Origin: an uncultured Alistipes sp.
GTDB lineage: Bacteria > Bacteroidota > Bacteroidia > Bacteroidales > Rikenellaceae
Length of the DNA stretch: 64,000 bases
Direction of reading: 5' to 3'
Assembly: GCA_944321765.1 (NCBI GenBank)
Contig: CALUMQ010000029.1
Coordinates: 124,001 to 188,000, forward strand
The notes beneath the pieces are model-generated. The model saw nothing but the letters and a program-made list of their open reading frames with translations. It was not told the origin of the DNA and made no database searches. Below are positions 56,476 to 64,000 of this stretch, in pieces; the first letter of the stretch is position 1; each line of letters opens with the position of its first letter. The translations under genes were made by a program, and so were the position numbers.

Positions 56476-57429
56476 ATGGATATCTTACTGACCCTCATCG
56501 GCCTCGGACTGATACTCGCCGGAGCCAACTTTCTCACCGACGGAAGCGCCGCCCTCGCCCAACGCTTCCGCGTTCCGGAATTCATCATCGGACTGACCAT
56601 CGTGGCCGTCGGCACCTCGACGCCCGAACTGGTCGTCTCGGTGCTGTCGGCCATCGCCGGGAAAAGCGACGTGGCGATCGGCAACGTCGTGGGCTCGAAC
56701 ATCTTCAACGTCTTCGTCATCCTGGGACTCTGCGCCCTGATACGTCCGCTGCCCCTCACGGCCGGAAACATCCGCCGCGACATCCCGTTCGGCGTACTCA
56801 CCTCGCTGCTGCTCATCGTCATGGCATCGGACGTCTTCCTCGGCACAGGAGCCGTGAACCGGCTCGGGCGGATTGACGGAGTCATCATGCTGCTGCTCTA
56901 TGTCCTGCTGATCGGCTACACGATCCGCGCCACGCCCCGGCCGGAAACCCCTTCCGGCGAAGAGGCTTCGGCCCGACCCATGGCCGGATGGCTGATGGCC
57001 GTAATGATCATCGGCGGACTGGCCGGACTGGTCTTCGGCGGCGAGATGTTCCTCAACGGCGCAACGGCCATCGCCCGCAGCCTCGGCGTCAGCGAATCGG
57101 TCATTGCCATCACGCTGGTGGCCGGCGGCACGTCGCTGCCCGAACTGGCCTCGTCACTCGTATCGCTCTTTAAGGGAAAGGCGGACATGGCCCTGGGAAA
57201 TGTCATCGGATCGAACATCGCCAATATCCTGCTGATTCTCGGACTGAGTGCCACGATCAACCCGCTCACGATGGGTGGCATCACCCATTTCGACCTCTAC
57301 GTCACGCTGCTTACCTCCGTGTTGCTCTTTCTGGCGGCATTCACCTTCCGCCGGCGCGCCGTCGACCGTTGGGAGGGGGCGCTGTTCCTGCTGCTCTATG
57401 CAGCCTATCTCTGGGTTTTGATCAGGTAA
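56476..57429 (+). CDS. Calcium/sodium antiporter, YrbG-like
   Basis: A 317-residue CaCA-family exchanger with two inverted halves of five membrane segments. The alpha-1 repeat reads IVAVGTSTPELVVSV with GNVVGSNIFNVFVILG, and alpha-2 reads LVAGGTSLPELASSLVS with GNVIGSNIANILLILG. These are the ion-binding motifs. It extrudes Ca2+ in exchange for Na+ (or possibly K+/H+). Its last 25 bases overlap the end of mutY on the other strand. Confidence 0.93.
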   Translation: MDILLTLIGLGLILAGANFLTDGSAALAQRFRVPEFIIGLTIVAVGTSTPELVVSVLSAIAGKSDVAIGNVVGSNIFNVFVILGLCALIRPLPLTAGNIRRDIPFGVLTSLLLIVMASDVFLGTGAVNRLGRIDGVIMLLLYVLLIGYTIRATPRPETPSGEEASARPMAGWLMAVMIIGGLAGLVFGGEMFLNGATAIARSLGVSESVIAITLVAGGTSLPELASSLVSLFKGKADMALGNVIGSNIANILLILGLSATINPLTMGGITHFDLYVTLLTSVLLFLAAFTFRRRAVDRWEGALFLLLYAAYLWVLIR

Positions 57430-58457
57430 CGTTCGAGAAGCCGCGGCACGGCATAGTCGTCCAACGCACGGGTCGGAACCGCACAAGCTGCGGCTGCCGG
57501 CGTGAGCGACGGCGTGTCGATGCGGTGGAACACGGCATGGAGCGTCTGGTGCGAGAGTTGGTGCTTCGGCATGGGTGTGCTGCCGAGCAGCCGCCACGGA
57601 GCGTCACCCAACCAGGCGGCAAAGCGCGGATCGCGCGTCAGCGCAAGGAAATCGACCGCCTCGGGGGTCTCCAGCAGCGGAAATTCGTAGAGTCCCCGCC
57701 AGATGTCGGAGTCCCCGCGGCGACACAACACGGTCCGATCGCCCGAAGTGATGTGCAGGTAGTTGAACCACCGCTCGCGGGGAATCGTTTTGCCCCGTTT
57801 GACCGGACGTGCGGAGACCGTTCCGGAGTGCAGCGCCAGGCAGCGCGTTGCCAGCGGACACGTCGTGCAGGCAGGAGCCGCTGGTGTACATTGCAGGGCC
57901 CCGAAATCCATGATCGCCTGATTGTAGCGCCCCGGATGCCGGATATCAAGCTCCGCACGCGCCAGCTCCGCAAAGGCCCGCTTTCCGGCCGACGTGTCGA
58001 TTGCAAGGTCGAGATCGAAGAGTCGCGACAAAACACGGTAGACGTTGCCGTCGACCACGGCGCAGGGTTCGTCGTAGGCCGCCGAACAGATGGCCGCCGC
58101 CGTATAGTCGCCCACGCCGCGCAGCGAACGCACACCGTCGAACGTCGCGGGAAACACGCCGCCGAAATCCTCGACAACCTGACGCGCTGCGGCATGCAGA
58201 TTGCGGGCGCGGCTGTAGTATCCCAGCCCCTGCCAGAGCTTCAGCACCTCATCCTCCGAAGCGGCGGCCAGCGATGCAACGTCGGGGAAACGCTCCGTGA
58301 AGCGGAGGTAATAGTCCAATCCCTGGGCGACGCGCGTCTGCTGAAGGATCACCTCCGAGAGCCAGATGCGATAGGGATCGCGCGTACGGCGCCACGGAAG
58401 GTCGCGTCCCTGGCGGGCGTACCAGTCGAGCAGGATATCGGAAAGGCGGTTTGTCAT
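57405..58457 (-). CDS. mutY: A/G-specific adenine glycosylase
   Basis: A 350-residue base-excision enzyme that removes adenine opposite 8-oxoguanine. It has LPWRRTRDPYRIWLSEVILQ with the catalytic Glu, the helix-hairpin-helix RGVGDYTAAAI with the Asp in VVDGNVYRVLSR, and the 4Fe-4S loop C-x6-C-x2-C-x5-C (CTPAAPACTTCPLATRC). A C-terminal NUDIX-like domain (about 230-350) reads 8-oxoG. The start at 58457 (MTNRLSDILLDWYARQG) is the family start. Only 5 bases separate it from a TACCTTTG box. Confidence 0.96.
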   Translation of the reverse strand: MTNRLSDILLDWYARQGRDLPWRRTRDPYRIWLSEVILQQTRVAQGLDYYLRFTERFPDVASLAAASEDEVLKLWQGLGYYSRARNLHAAARQVVEDFGGVFPATFDGVRSLRGVGDYTAAAICSAAYDEPCAVVDGNVYRVLSRLFDLDLAIDTSAGKRAFAELARAELDIRHPGRYNQAIMDFGALQCTPAAPACTTCPLATRCLALHSGTVSARPVKRGKTIPRERWFNYLHITSGDRTVLCRRGDSDIWRGLYEFPLLETPEAVDFLALTRDPRFAAWLGDAPWRLLGSTPMPKHQLSHQTLHAVFHRIDTPSLTPAAAACAVPTRALDDYAVPRLLERYLIKTQR

Positions 58458-58462
58458 CGGGG

Positions 58463-58470
58463 CAAAGGTA
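58463..58470 (-). promoter_or_regulatory. -7 box directly before mutY
   Basis: TACCTTTG on the minus strand ends 5 bases before the mutY ATG, with a weak TTTC as -33. If active, mutY mRNA would be leaderless or nearly so. Confidence 0.35.
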
Positions 58471-58525
58471 CGACATCGTGCCGAAAGACGGAAAGGAAAA
58501 ACGCAGATAACGCAATTCGAATACC

Positions 58526-58837
58526 ATGAAGACGTCACACACACTGATCCACAACGCCGCGGAAGGGCGTTATGAATTCGATCTGGGCGGCGGAGCCCGG
58601 GCCTATATCGAATACGAGGAGCATCCCGAGGGGCTGGTCCTGACACACACCATCGTGCCGCCGCAGTTCGAGGGGCAGGGAATCGCCGCCGAACTTACGG
58701 CCGCCACGCTCGATGCAATCCGTGCCCGCGGGCTGCGGATCATTCCGCAGTGCAGCTACATCGTGCGCTACATCGAGCGTCACCCCGAATGGCAGACGCT
58801 CGTCGCAGAAGCCGCAGCAGGTGCCGAACGTCAATAA
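58526..58837 (+). CDS. Small GNAT-fold N-acetyltransferase (YjdJ/GNAT-CG type)
   Basis: A 103-residue protein of the short GCN5-related family (Acetyltransf_CG). LTHTIVPPQFEGQGIAAELT is the acetyl-CoA motif A with the Gln-x-x-Gly-x-Ala turn, and IIPQCSYIVRYIERHPEW is the conserved end with the Cys-Ser-Tyr segment. The protein lacks the N-terminal substrate part of full GNATs. The physiological substrate of this family is unknown. It is divergent from mutY and alone in its transcription unit. Confidence 0.88.
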   Translation: MKTSHTLIHNAAEGRYEFDLGGGARAYIEYEEHPEGLVLTHTIVPPQFEGQGIAAELTAATLDAIRARGLRIIPQCSYIVRYIERHPEWQTLVAEAAAGAERQ

Positions 58838-58841
58838 CGAA

Positions 58842-58875
58842 ACGTCCCGGTCCCGCACGTGCGGGACCGGGACGT
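58842..58875. terminator. Perfect 34-bp palindrome between convergent genes
   Basis: Each 17-base arm is ACGTCCCGGTCCCGCAC or its exact complement. It lies 5 bases after the small acetyltransferase stop and 31 before the end of the esterase gene, so it can stop both. T-tracts are absent, so termination efficiency is uncertain. Confidence 0.65.
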
Positions 58876-58905
58876 ATTCCGGAAGGCCTGTCGGCATGAC
58901 GCCGC

Positions 58906-60336
58906 TCAGTGCCGCGGGGGATAGTCGTCCGTACGGAACGGGATGAGCGGAAGCCCGCGCGAATCGGCCAGATTGCCGATCTGGAAATTGCGGAAGCAAT
59001 AGCGCACGGCTGTCGGTGCGGGAACCTGTTTCGAGGTGACGATCAGGTGCAGGTTGCCGTCGATGGAGACCTCGGCCGGATAGAACACCCCGTCGGCTCC
59101 GCAAAGTTCGAAGCCCTCGATGCCCGTCATGCGGTTGTAGCCCCCCTTGAGTCCGGCGATCGTCACCACGGCCTTGCCATCGGCAAACTCCGCACGTTCG
59201 AAATGCGGGCTTTCACACGCCACCGTCTTCCGCCCGTAGGTGCGGTTCAGCGCCATGTATGCCAGCCGGTATCCGACATCACGCTTGTTGGAGGGGTGGA
59301 TGTTGACATCTTCGTACGGAGCGACCAGGTCGTTGGTCGAGATCATTCCGCTCGAAGGAATCATCGCCTGCGCCCGGAACTGCTGTTCGCGCAGGCAGGC
59401 CGCACGATCCGCCCCGGCATTTCCGTCATAGGCAAACGGCGCAATCTCGACATAATAGAACGGCAGTTCGCCGCCGCCCCAGATCCGGCGCCACAGCGCA
59501 ACCATCTTCGACAGTCGCTCGGCATAAACCGCATAGCTGCCGACGTTCGACTCGCCCTGGTACCAGATGAATCCCCGAACCGTGTAGGGCGAAACGGGAA
59601 GAAGCATCGCGTTGTACATCACCATAGGCCGGCTGGCAGGATGCTGCCGTTCGAGCGTCGCCTCCTCCAGCGTCACATCCGGGTAGGTCTCGAGTGTCGC
59701 ACGGTCGCACCACGCCTCGACCCGCGATCCGCCCCAGTTGCAGTCGATAATGCCCACCGGAACATCGAGCACGTCGTTGAGCCGTTCGGCATAGAAGTAC
59801 CCCACGGCGCTCAGACGCGGAGCCGTCTCCGAAGTCAGGCACACCCAACGTCCGGCCACGCGATCCTGCGGCGTATAGGTCGCCGTCTGGGGAATCTTCA
59901 CATAGCGGATGCGGTCCCGGAGAGCATCGGCCCGCGCGATGACCTCGTTGGCCCCGATCACCGGGCAATTGGTATATCCGTCGAGAGGCATCTCCATGTT
60001 GCTCTGTCCGCCGGCCAGCCACACCTCGCCGATGAGCACATTCTCCAACACGACACGGTCGCCGTCGGAGATCGTCACCCGCTGCGGGGCATAACCGCCC
60101 GCCGGTGTCTGCAGGCGCACCTCCCAACGCCCCTCGGCGTTGCTCTCGACCTTGGCCCGGGCTCCCCACGACGTCGAAACGCGCACCGTTGTCCGGGGAT
60201 CGGTCCAGCCCCACAGCCGCACGGAGGCGTTTTGTTGCAGCACCATGTTATCCCCGATCTGTTCGGGGAGCGTGACCTTTGCCGAAGCACTCCAGACCGC
60301 AGCCAGGCCCATCAATACACACAGAAGACGTTTCAT
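58906..60336 (-). CDS. Exported sialate O-acetylesterase-like protein
   Basis: A 476-residue SGNH-type carbohydrate acetylesterase (SASA family) with signal peptide (MKRLLCVLMGLAAVWSASA). An N-terminal beta domain precedes the catalytic part: VWLAGGQSNMEMPLDGYTN with the nucleophile Ser, GIIDCNWGGSRVEAW, GFIWYQGESNVGSY, and DVNIHPSNKRDVGYRLA with the catalytic His. Such enzymes remove O-acetyl groups from sialic acid or xylan side chains. The ligand is not determined here. No sialidase, nan genes or xylanase are nearby. Confidence 0.92.
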   Translation of the reverse strand: MKRLLCVLMGLAAVWSASAKVTLPEQIGDNMVLQQNASVRLWGWTDPRTTVRVSTSWGARAKVESNAEGRWEVRLQTPAGGYAPQRVTISDGDRVVLENVLIGEVWLAGGQSNMEMPLDGYTNCPVIGANEVIARADALRDRIRYVKIPQTATYTPQDRVAGRWVCLTSETAPRLSAVGYFYAERLNDVLDVPVGIIDCNWGGSRVEAWCDRATLETYPDVTLEEATLERQHPASRPMVMYNAMLLPVSPYTVRGFIWYQGESNVGSYAVYAERLSKMVALWRRIWGGGELPFYYVEIAPFAYDGNAGADRAACLREQQFRAQAMIPSSGMISTNDLVAPYEDVNIHPSNKRDVGYRLAYMALNRTYGRKTVACESPHFERAEFADGKAVVTIAGLKGGYNRMTGIEGFELCGADGVFYPAEVSIDGNLHLIVTSKQVPAPTAVRYCFRNFQIGNLADSRGLPLIPFRTDDYPPRH

Positions 60337-60359
60337 CTCAACAGCATTTTTATTTTATA

Positions 60360-60367
60360 CAAAAATA
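60360..60367 (-). promoter_or_regulatory. -7 box upstream of the sialate O-acetylesterase
   Basis: TATTTTTG on the minus strand, 23 bases before the start codon. No convincing TTTG lies 19-21 bases upstream. Confidence 0.4.
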
Positions 60368-60386
60368 CGAAAAATTCGTCTTAAAA

Positions 60387-60418
60387 TTTGGTTTATAAAA
60401 TAAACTACTTTATATTTG
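60387..60418 (+). promoter_or_regulatory. Promoter of the 2TM/membrane/winged-helix operon
   Basis: TTTG (60387-60390), 20 bases, TATATTTG (60411-60418), a full consensus match in an AT-rich stretch. Predicted start near 60425, leader about 58 nt. Confidence 0.8.
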
Positions 60419-60482
60419 CATCAGAAACCCGATCCGGAAGCAACGAACCGACCCGGCAAACACCATCAAAAACAACAAAACA

Positions 60483-60770
60483 ATGGAAGCCATCAACCGC
60501 ACGGAGTCCTCCCGGAAGGAGACCTTCGCCACAGAAGAGAGCTCCGCCACCAGAGCAACCGCCAAACGGCGCCGCTTCGCACACGGATTCGCCCGACAAC
60601 TGATCGTCTGGGCCGTTACCTGCTCGTTCCTTGCCGTCGTCAACTGGCAGACCTCACCCCACTACTGGTGGGTGCTGTGGGTCATCGCCGGCTGGGGGCT
60701 GCAACTGCTCCTCATGCTGGCCTTCTACCTCTTTGACTGCGACGAGGAGGAGACCTCACGGCACGATTGA
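60483..60770 (+). CDS. 2TM-domain small membrane protein
   Basis: A 95-residue protein with a charged N-terminal third (Lys/Arg-rich, cytoplasmic) and two membrane helices (about 41-54 and 63-83) in the pattern of the 2TM domain. RQLIVWAVTCSFLAVVNW and WWVLWVIAGWGLQLLLMLAF are the helices. Similar domains are often joined to histidine kinases or LytTR regulators in Bacteroidetes. Here it stands alone in an operon with a larger membrane protein and a winged-helix regulator. Its function is not known. Confidence 0.75.
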   Translation: MEAINRTESSRKETFATEESSATRATAKRRRFAHGFARQLIVWAVTCSFLAVVNWQTSPHYWWVLWVIAGWGLQLLLMLAFYLFDCDEEETSRHD

Positions 60771-60817
60771 ACGTCCTGCCCCGAAACCCGAATTACCAAC
60801 ACAATAAGAATATTGCC

Positions 60818-61462
60818 ATGGAAGAGAGAAAACTCGACGCGCAGGAGAGCATCGAACTCATCACGCGCATGATCCGCAACACCCGCCAACGCCTCGAACG
60901 CCATTCGGGACGTCCGTTCCTCATCTGGGGATACACCACCGTAGCCATCTCGCTGCTCAATTACGCGCTGAACCTCACGGGCGCCGACCCGCTCTGGAGC
61001 CTCACATGGTTTCTGATCCCCGTACTGGGGATGCTGCTCATGCGGCTTTTTCCGGAAAAGAAGAGCACCGATCCGCATACGGAGATCGACCGGATCGTCA
61101 ATGCGCTGTGGCTGGTATGCTCGCTGGCGCTGATTCCGATCTTCATCATCTGCATATTCCACGGATGGAGTTACCGCACAAGTCTCTTCATGCTGATCGC
61201 CCTCGTGATGTCGATCGGCGCCGCCTCGACGGGACTGATCGTCCGCTCGAAGATTTATACCGTCGCCGGATTCCTCGGCATGGGGCTCTCGGTACTCTTC
61301 GCCCTCTACGATTATGCTCTGATCTACTGGCACCAACCGGACGGAGCTCCGCGAAACGCCATGCTGTTTAACAACGAAATTCTGATCTTCGCAGCGGTTT
61401 TCGTCATCATCATGGTCATCCCGGGCCATATCATCAACTACCGGACGCGTCACGGAAAATAA
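60818..61462 (+). CDS. Six-helix membrane protein of unknown function
   Basis: A 214-residue inner-membrane protein with a short charged N-terminus (MEERKLDAQESIELITRMIR) and about six membrane helices between residues 45 and 205. The start at 60818 is chosen; the ORF extends upstream to 60767, overlapping the 2TM gene, without conserved-looking sequence. No enzyme or transporter motif is visible. It lies between the 2TM gene and the winged-helix regulator (7 bases downstream). Confidence 0.7.
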   Translation: MEERKLDAQESIELITRMIRNTRQRLERHSGRPFLIWGYTTVAISLLNYALNLTGADPLWSLTWFLIPVLGMLLMRLFPEKKSTDPHTEIDRIVNALWLVCSLALIPIFIICIFHGWSYRTSLFMLIALVMSIGAASTGLIVRSKIYTVAGFLGMGLSVLFALYDYALIYWHQPDGAPRNAMLFNNEILIFAAVFVIIMVIPGHIINYRTRHGK

Positions 61463-61469
61463 CTGCACC

Positions 61470-61754
61470 ATGTTCAAAGAGCTGAATCCCCTGTTGCATT
61501 CGGAACTGCGTCTGGCCGTGATGTCCATCCTCATCGGAGTCGAGGATGCCGACTTCGTTTTTCTCCGCCAGGAGACCGGAGCCACCGCGGGAAACCTCTC
61601 CGTCCAACTGGACAAACTGGCGAAGGCCGGATACATCGAGATCGAAAAGGGCTTCCGCGGCAAAATGCCCCGCACCGTCTGCCGCATCACCGACGCCGGG
61701 CGCGACGCCTTCGAGGAGTATGTCGAGGCGCTGCAAAGTTACATAAAACGGTAG
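61470..61754 (+). CDS. Winged-helix transcriptional regulator
   Basis: A 94-residue DNA-binding protein, all winged helix. HSELRLAVMSILIGVEDADF, LRQETGATAGNLSVQLDKLA (recognition helix) and GYIEIEKGFRGKMPRTVCRI (wing) match the ArsR/MarR-like HTH_34 group, in which TDAGRDAFEEYVEALQ forms the dimer helix. There is no ligand domain. It is last in the operon with two membrane proteins and may autoregulate the promoter at 60387-60418. The target is inferred. Confidence 0.85.
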   Translation: MFKELNPLLHSELRLAVMSILIGVEDADFVFLRQETGATAGNLSVQLDKLAKAGYIEIEKGFRGKMPRTVCRITDAGRDAFEEYVEALQSYIKR

Positions 61755-61769
61755 TCGCCGGGATCCGCG

Positions 61770-62708
61770 TCACAGCGAACAGAAGAGCGTCACCAGAAAC
61801 GGGACGCTGAAGTCGAGCACGCAGCCGTGGAAGATCGATACCACGGCGTAGGAGCCGCCTGCCGCCTGCGCGATGACGGGCAGCGTCGTATCGAAGCTCG
61901 TAGCCCCGCCGATCGACACGGCGGCAAGAGGCCCGAACCATCGGGCCACGAGAGGTGCCGCAAGCAGGGTGAAGATTTCGCGCATGATATTGCACAGCAA
62001 AGCGACCGTAGCCAACTCCGCACCCCGCAGGTCGGCGATGAAGATGCTCGAAAGCGAATAGTAGCCAAAACCTGCGCCGACGGCGAGCGCATCGTCCAAC
62101 GAACAATTCCGGAGTAACGGCGCGGCAAGCGCCGCACCAAGCAGCGTTCCGACGACCGTAGCTACGGGTAGAAGCACGAGACGCCGGTCGAGCTGGCGGA
62201 TCCGCTCGACGAGCGTACGGTCATTGCCCAATGTCACGCCGACGCAGAACATCAAGGCATAGAGGACCCCTGAGGTGAGGTGCGAGCCGTTCAGATCGGG
62301 GGACGCGACAAGTCCCGCCGCACAGCCGGCAACAAAGAAAGCCACAATAACGAGGCTGCCTTTCAGCGAATTCCACAAGGAGCCCCCCACATCACCGACG
62401 GCGGTTGAGGGGGTATCCGGCATCGTGCGCGAGGACGAAGAATCCGGTCTGCAGGAAATCCATCGCCACAATCCCCAGGCGGCAAGGATGCTTCCCGCTA
62501 CCGAAAGGGCAAAAATGGCGAAAGCCGTCACCCCCAGGGAGGCCAGACCTCCCACGACGACGGGATCGGCACCGACCTCCACACCCAAAAGGAACAACAG
62601 GGCCCAGATAATCGCCGTGACAAGAGGACGAACAAAAGCGAGGCGCCGGCCGACAAGCAGGCGCCCCGTTCCGATTCCCACAAGGAGGATGGCAAAGACA
62701 GTCAGCAC
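61770..62708 (-). CDS. lysO: Lysine exporter LysO-like (DUF340)
   Basis: A 312-residue inner-membrane protein with about eight to nine helices. The C-terminal DUF340 half has GAGFGYYSLSSIFIADLRG, LLCNIMREIFTLLAAPLVAR and SIGGATSFDTTLPVIAQAAG, which match E. coli LysO (YbjE), a lysine exporter. The N-terminal half carries a second, weaker set of helices, also as in YbjE. Substrate identity by analogy. It starts 4 bases downstream of the AsmA-like gene and may be cotranscribed with it. Confidence 0.85.
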   Translation of the reverse strand: MLTVFAILLVGIGTGRLLVGRRLAFVRPLVTAIIWALLFLLGVEVGADPVVVGGLASLGVTAFAIFALSVAGSILAAWGLWRWISCRPDSSSSRTMPDTPSTAVGDVGGSLWNSLKGSLVIVAFFVAGCAAGLVASPDLNGSHLTSGVLYALMFCVGVTLGNDRTLVERIRQLDRRLVLLPVATVVGTLLGAALAAPLLRNCSLDDALAVGAGFGYYSLSSIFIADLRGAELATVALLCNIMREIFTLLAAPLVARWFGPLAAVSIGGATSFDTTLPVIAQAAGGSYAVVSIFHGCVLDFSVPFLVTLFCSL

Positions 62709-62712
62709 GCAA

Positions 62713-64000
62713 TCACTCCTTCGGAGCGGTCAGTTTCTCGATCTGCTTTTCGGCCTCGGCCTCCAGATTGGCGGCCTGCTTCTGAGCCTCCTCGACCAGC
62801 TTGTCACCGGCCTTCTGCGCCGCGAGTTTGGCCAAAGCTCCCTTCTTAGAGGCCTCCTCGACCAGCTTGTCGCGCTGCTTCTGCGCCTCGGCGACAAGTT
62901 TCTCGCCGGCCGACTTGGCCTGGGCGCGAAGATTCTCAGCCTGCTTGGCAATCTCATCGGAAAGCGATTCGCTGCCGGTAAGCTTCTGGATCTGATCGTC
63001 GACGACATTCTTCACGGCCTCCTGGACAGCCTCCTTCACCCCGAGTGTGATCTTCGGATCGGTAAACGTGCCGCCGATGTTCACATTCAGCGTCTGCAGC
63101 GCCTGACCGCCCGGGATAGTCACGCGGGCCGTGTAGTCGATCGTCTGGTCGAGTCCCGTCGAGCCCGACAGGGTCGTGGACACGTCGCCCACCTTCAGGT
63201 CGAACGGCTCGGTATGGACCCGTCCGTCACGCACGGCAAAACGGATCGCTACATCCTTGGCCTGGATCTTCCGCAGGTTGTCGTTGTTCAGCGCCGTGGC
63301 CAGGGCCTCGAACGCCGCGATATTCTGGATATTGATGTTCTCCGAACGGAGTTCTCCCGTAGCGTTGAGCGTCTGCAGATCGGGCGACATCCCGGCATCG
63401 AGCGTCGTGGAGAGGTTGAGCGTCATCGAATAGTCGCCGCCCGTCTTGGCAAAGATCGGCACAAGCTGCTGGATCACCTCCAGCTGCTCGAAGCTCTGCT
63501 GGAAGGAGGCCTTCGCAAGCGAAGCATTGAGGTCAAAGGTCGGATGCGACGGATCGGCAGCCGTCGAATAGCACCCCGTGGTCGAGACCTTGCCGCCGAA
63601 GACATCGGCCGTAAGTCCCTCCAGCCAGAGTGCTCCATCGGCCATGCGCAGCTCGCCCGCAACGTTGCCGATATCCATCTTGCCGAAGAGGATGCGTTTC
63701 AACTCGGCGCTCAGCGAAAGGTTCAGATTCCGCGGCACCTCGATGGCTGCGGCAACAGCCTCGGCACCAGACTCCGCCTCGTCCGCGGGCTCGGAGGCCT
63801 GAGCCTCGGCGGAAGCATCCTCCGACGAGGTGGCCGCCATGATTTCGTTCAGATCCAGCAGTTCGGATTTCACGTAGAGGCGTCCCGAGAGCACGTCGCC
63901 GCGCAGCAGGTAGCCGATATAGTTGGAGAGCTGTCCCGTCGCCGAAAGGTCGCTGCGTCCCACCTTCACGCCGAACTCGCCGAGCGTCATGGCCGAAGGC
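62713..64000 (-). CDS. AsmA-family protein, C-terminal part (partial)
   Basis: The frame continues past the right edge; 429 residues are visible. Beta-rich repeats such as LNLSLSAELKRILFGKMDIG, TADVFGGKVSTTGCYS, TATGELRSENI-like (LNATGELRSENINIQ) and LQTLNVNIGGTFTDPKIT fit the AsmA_2 C-terminal region. AsmA-like proteins bridge the periplasm and take part in phospholipid traffic and outer-membrane assembly. The last 90 residues are an Ala/Lys/Glu-rich helix with repeated KAGDKLVEEAQKQ-like units, probably coiled coil. The N-terminal membrane anchor lies outside the window. Confidence 0.85.
   Translation of the reverse strand, partial: PSAMTLGEFGVKVGRSDLSATGQLSNYIGYLLRGDVLSGRLYVKSELLDLNEIMAATSSEDASAEAQASEPADEAESGAEAVAAAIEVPRNLNLSLSAELKRILFGKMDIGNVAGELRMADGALWLEGLTADVFGGKVSTTGCYSTAADPSHPTFDLNASLAKASFQQSFEQLEVIQQLVPIFAKTGGDYSMTLNLSTTLDAGMSPDLQTLNATGELRSENINIQNIAAFEALATALNNDNLRKIQAKDVAIRFAVRDGRVHTEPFDLKVGDVSTTLSGSTGLDQTIDYTARVTIPGGQALQTLNVNIGGTFTDPKITLGVKEAVQEAVKNVVDDQIQKLTGSESLSDEIAKQAENLRAQAKSAGEKLVAEAQKQRDKLVEEASKKGALAKLAAQKAGDKLVEEAQKQAANLEAEAEKQIEKLTAPKE

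Overview
The window looks like chromosomal DNA of a Bacteroidales gut bacterium, most probably Alistipes (Rikenellaceae). The evidence is high-GC coding sequence, no clear Shine-Dalgarno sites, several promoters matching the Bacteroidetes sigma-ABfr consensus (TTTG, 19-20 nt, TAnnTTTG), a SusC/SusD pair with an ECF sigma factor and FecR regulator, many lipoproteins with acidic residues after the lipobox cysteine, and BACON, FISUMP and DUF1735 domains. The genus is inferred from general protein character, not from a marker gene. No rRNA, tRNA, CRISPR array, insertion sequence or prophage was seen.

Layout. 1-3.05 kb: end of nadE, a DUF4923 protein and gdhA (+). 3.1-7.8 kb: a PAP2-like membrane protein, rpoN, an SGNH esterase and asnS (-). 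7.9-16.8 kb: a run of + genes, namely a catalytically degenerate GH2-like protein, rlmH, a TonB-dependent receptor, a lipoprotein, nadC, an LTA-synthase-like protein and a DUF2156-GNAT fusion. 16.9-40.4 kb: one long - strand block for nucleotide synthesis. Its first half (pyrC-carA-carB-pyrK-pyrD-pyrF-grx-pyrE-pyrB) covers all six steps to UMP. Its second half (purE-K-L-C-F-M-N-H-D-folD) covers IMP synthesis except purB. 40.7-43.4 kb: an organophosphate antiporter and a HAD phosphatase, divergent. 43.5-55.5 kb: a PUL-like locus with ECF sigma, FecR, SusC, SusD, DUF1735, a calcineurin-like phosphoesterase, a BACON/FISUMP lipoprotein and a divergent endonuclease/exonuclease/phosphatase-family protein. 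55.6-64 kb: zupT, a Ca/Na antiporter, mutY, small acetyltransferase, sialate O-acetylesterase, a 2TM/membrane/winged-helix operon, lysO and the end of an AsmA-like gene.

Most interesting signals. (1) The pyr operon has a leader with a consensus promoter and a 33-codon ORF ending in a U-rich stretch. Its stop codon lies in the first bases of an intrinsic terminator, which is the architecture of enterobacterial UTP-sensitive pyrBI/pyrE attenuation. (2) Between pyrB and purE there is a structured RNA of about 220 nt with its own consensus promoter and terminator, upstream of a second -7 box for purE. (3) PyrB carries a C-terminal four-cysteine tail resembling the PyrI zinc domain, with no pyrI in the cluster. 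(4) The PUL-like locus carries two phosphoesterases and no recognisable carbohydrase, suggesting uptake of a phosphate-ester ligand. All functions here are inferred from sequence reading alone; no database search was run.
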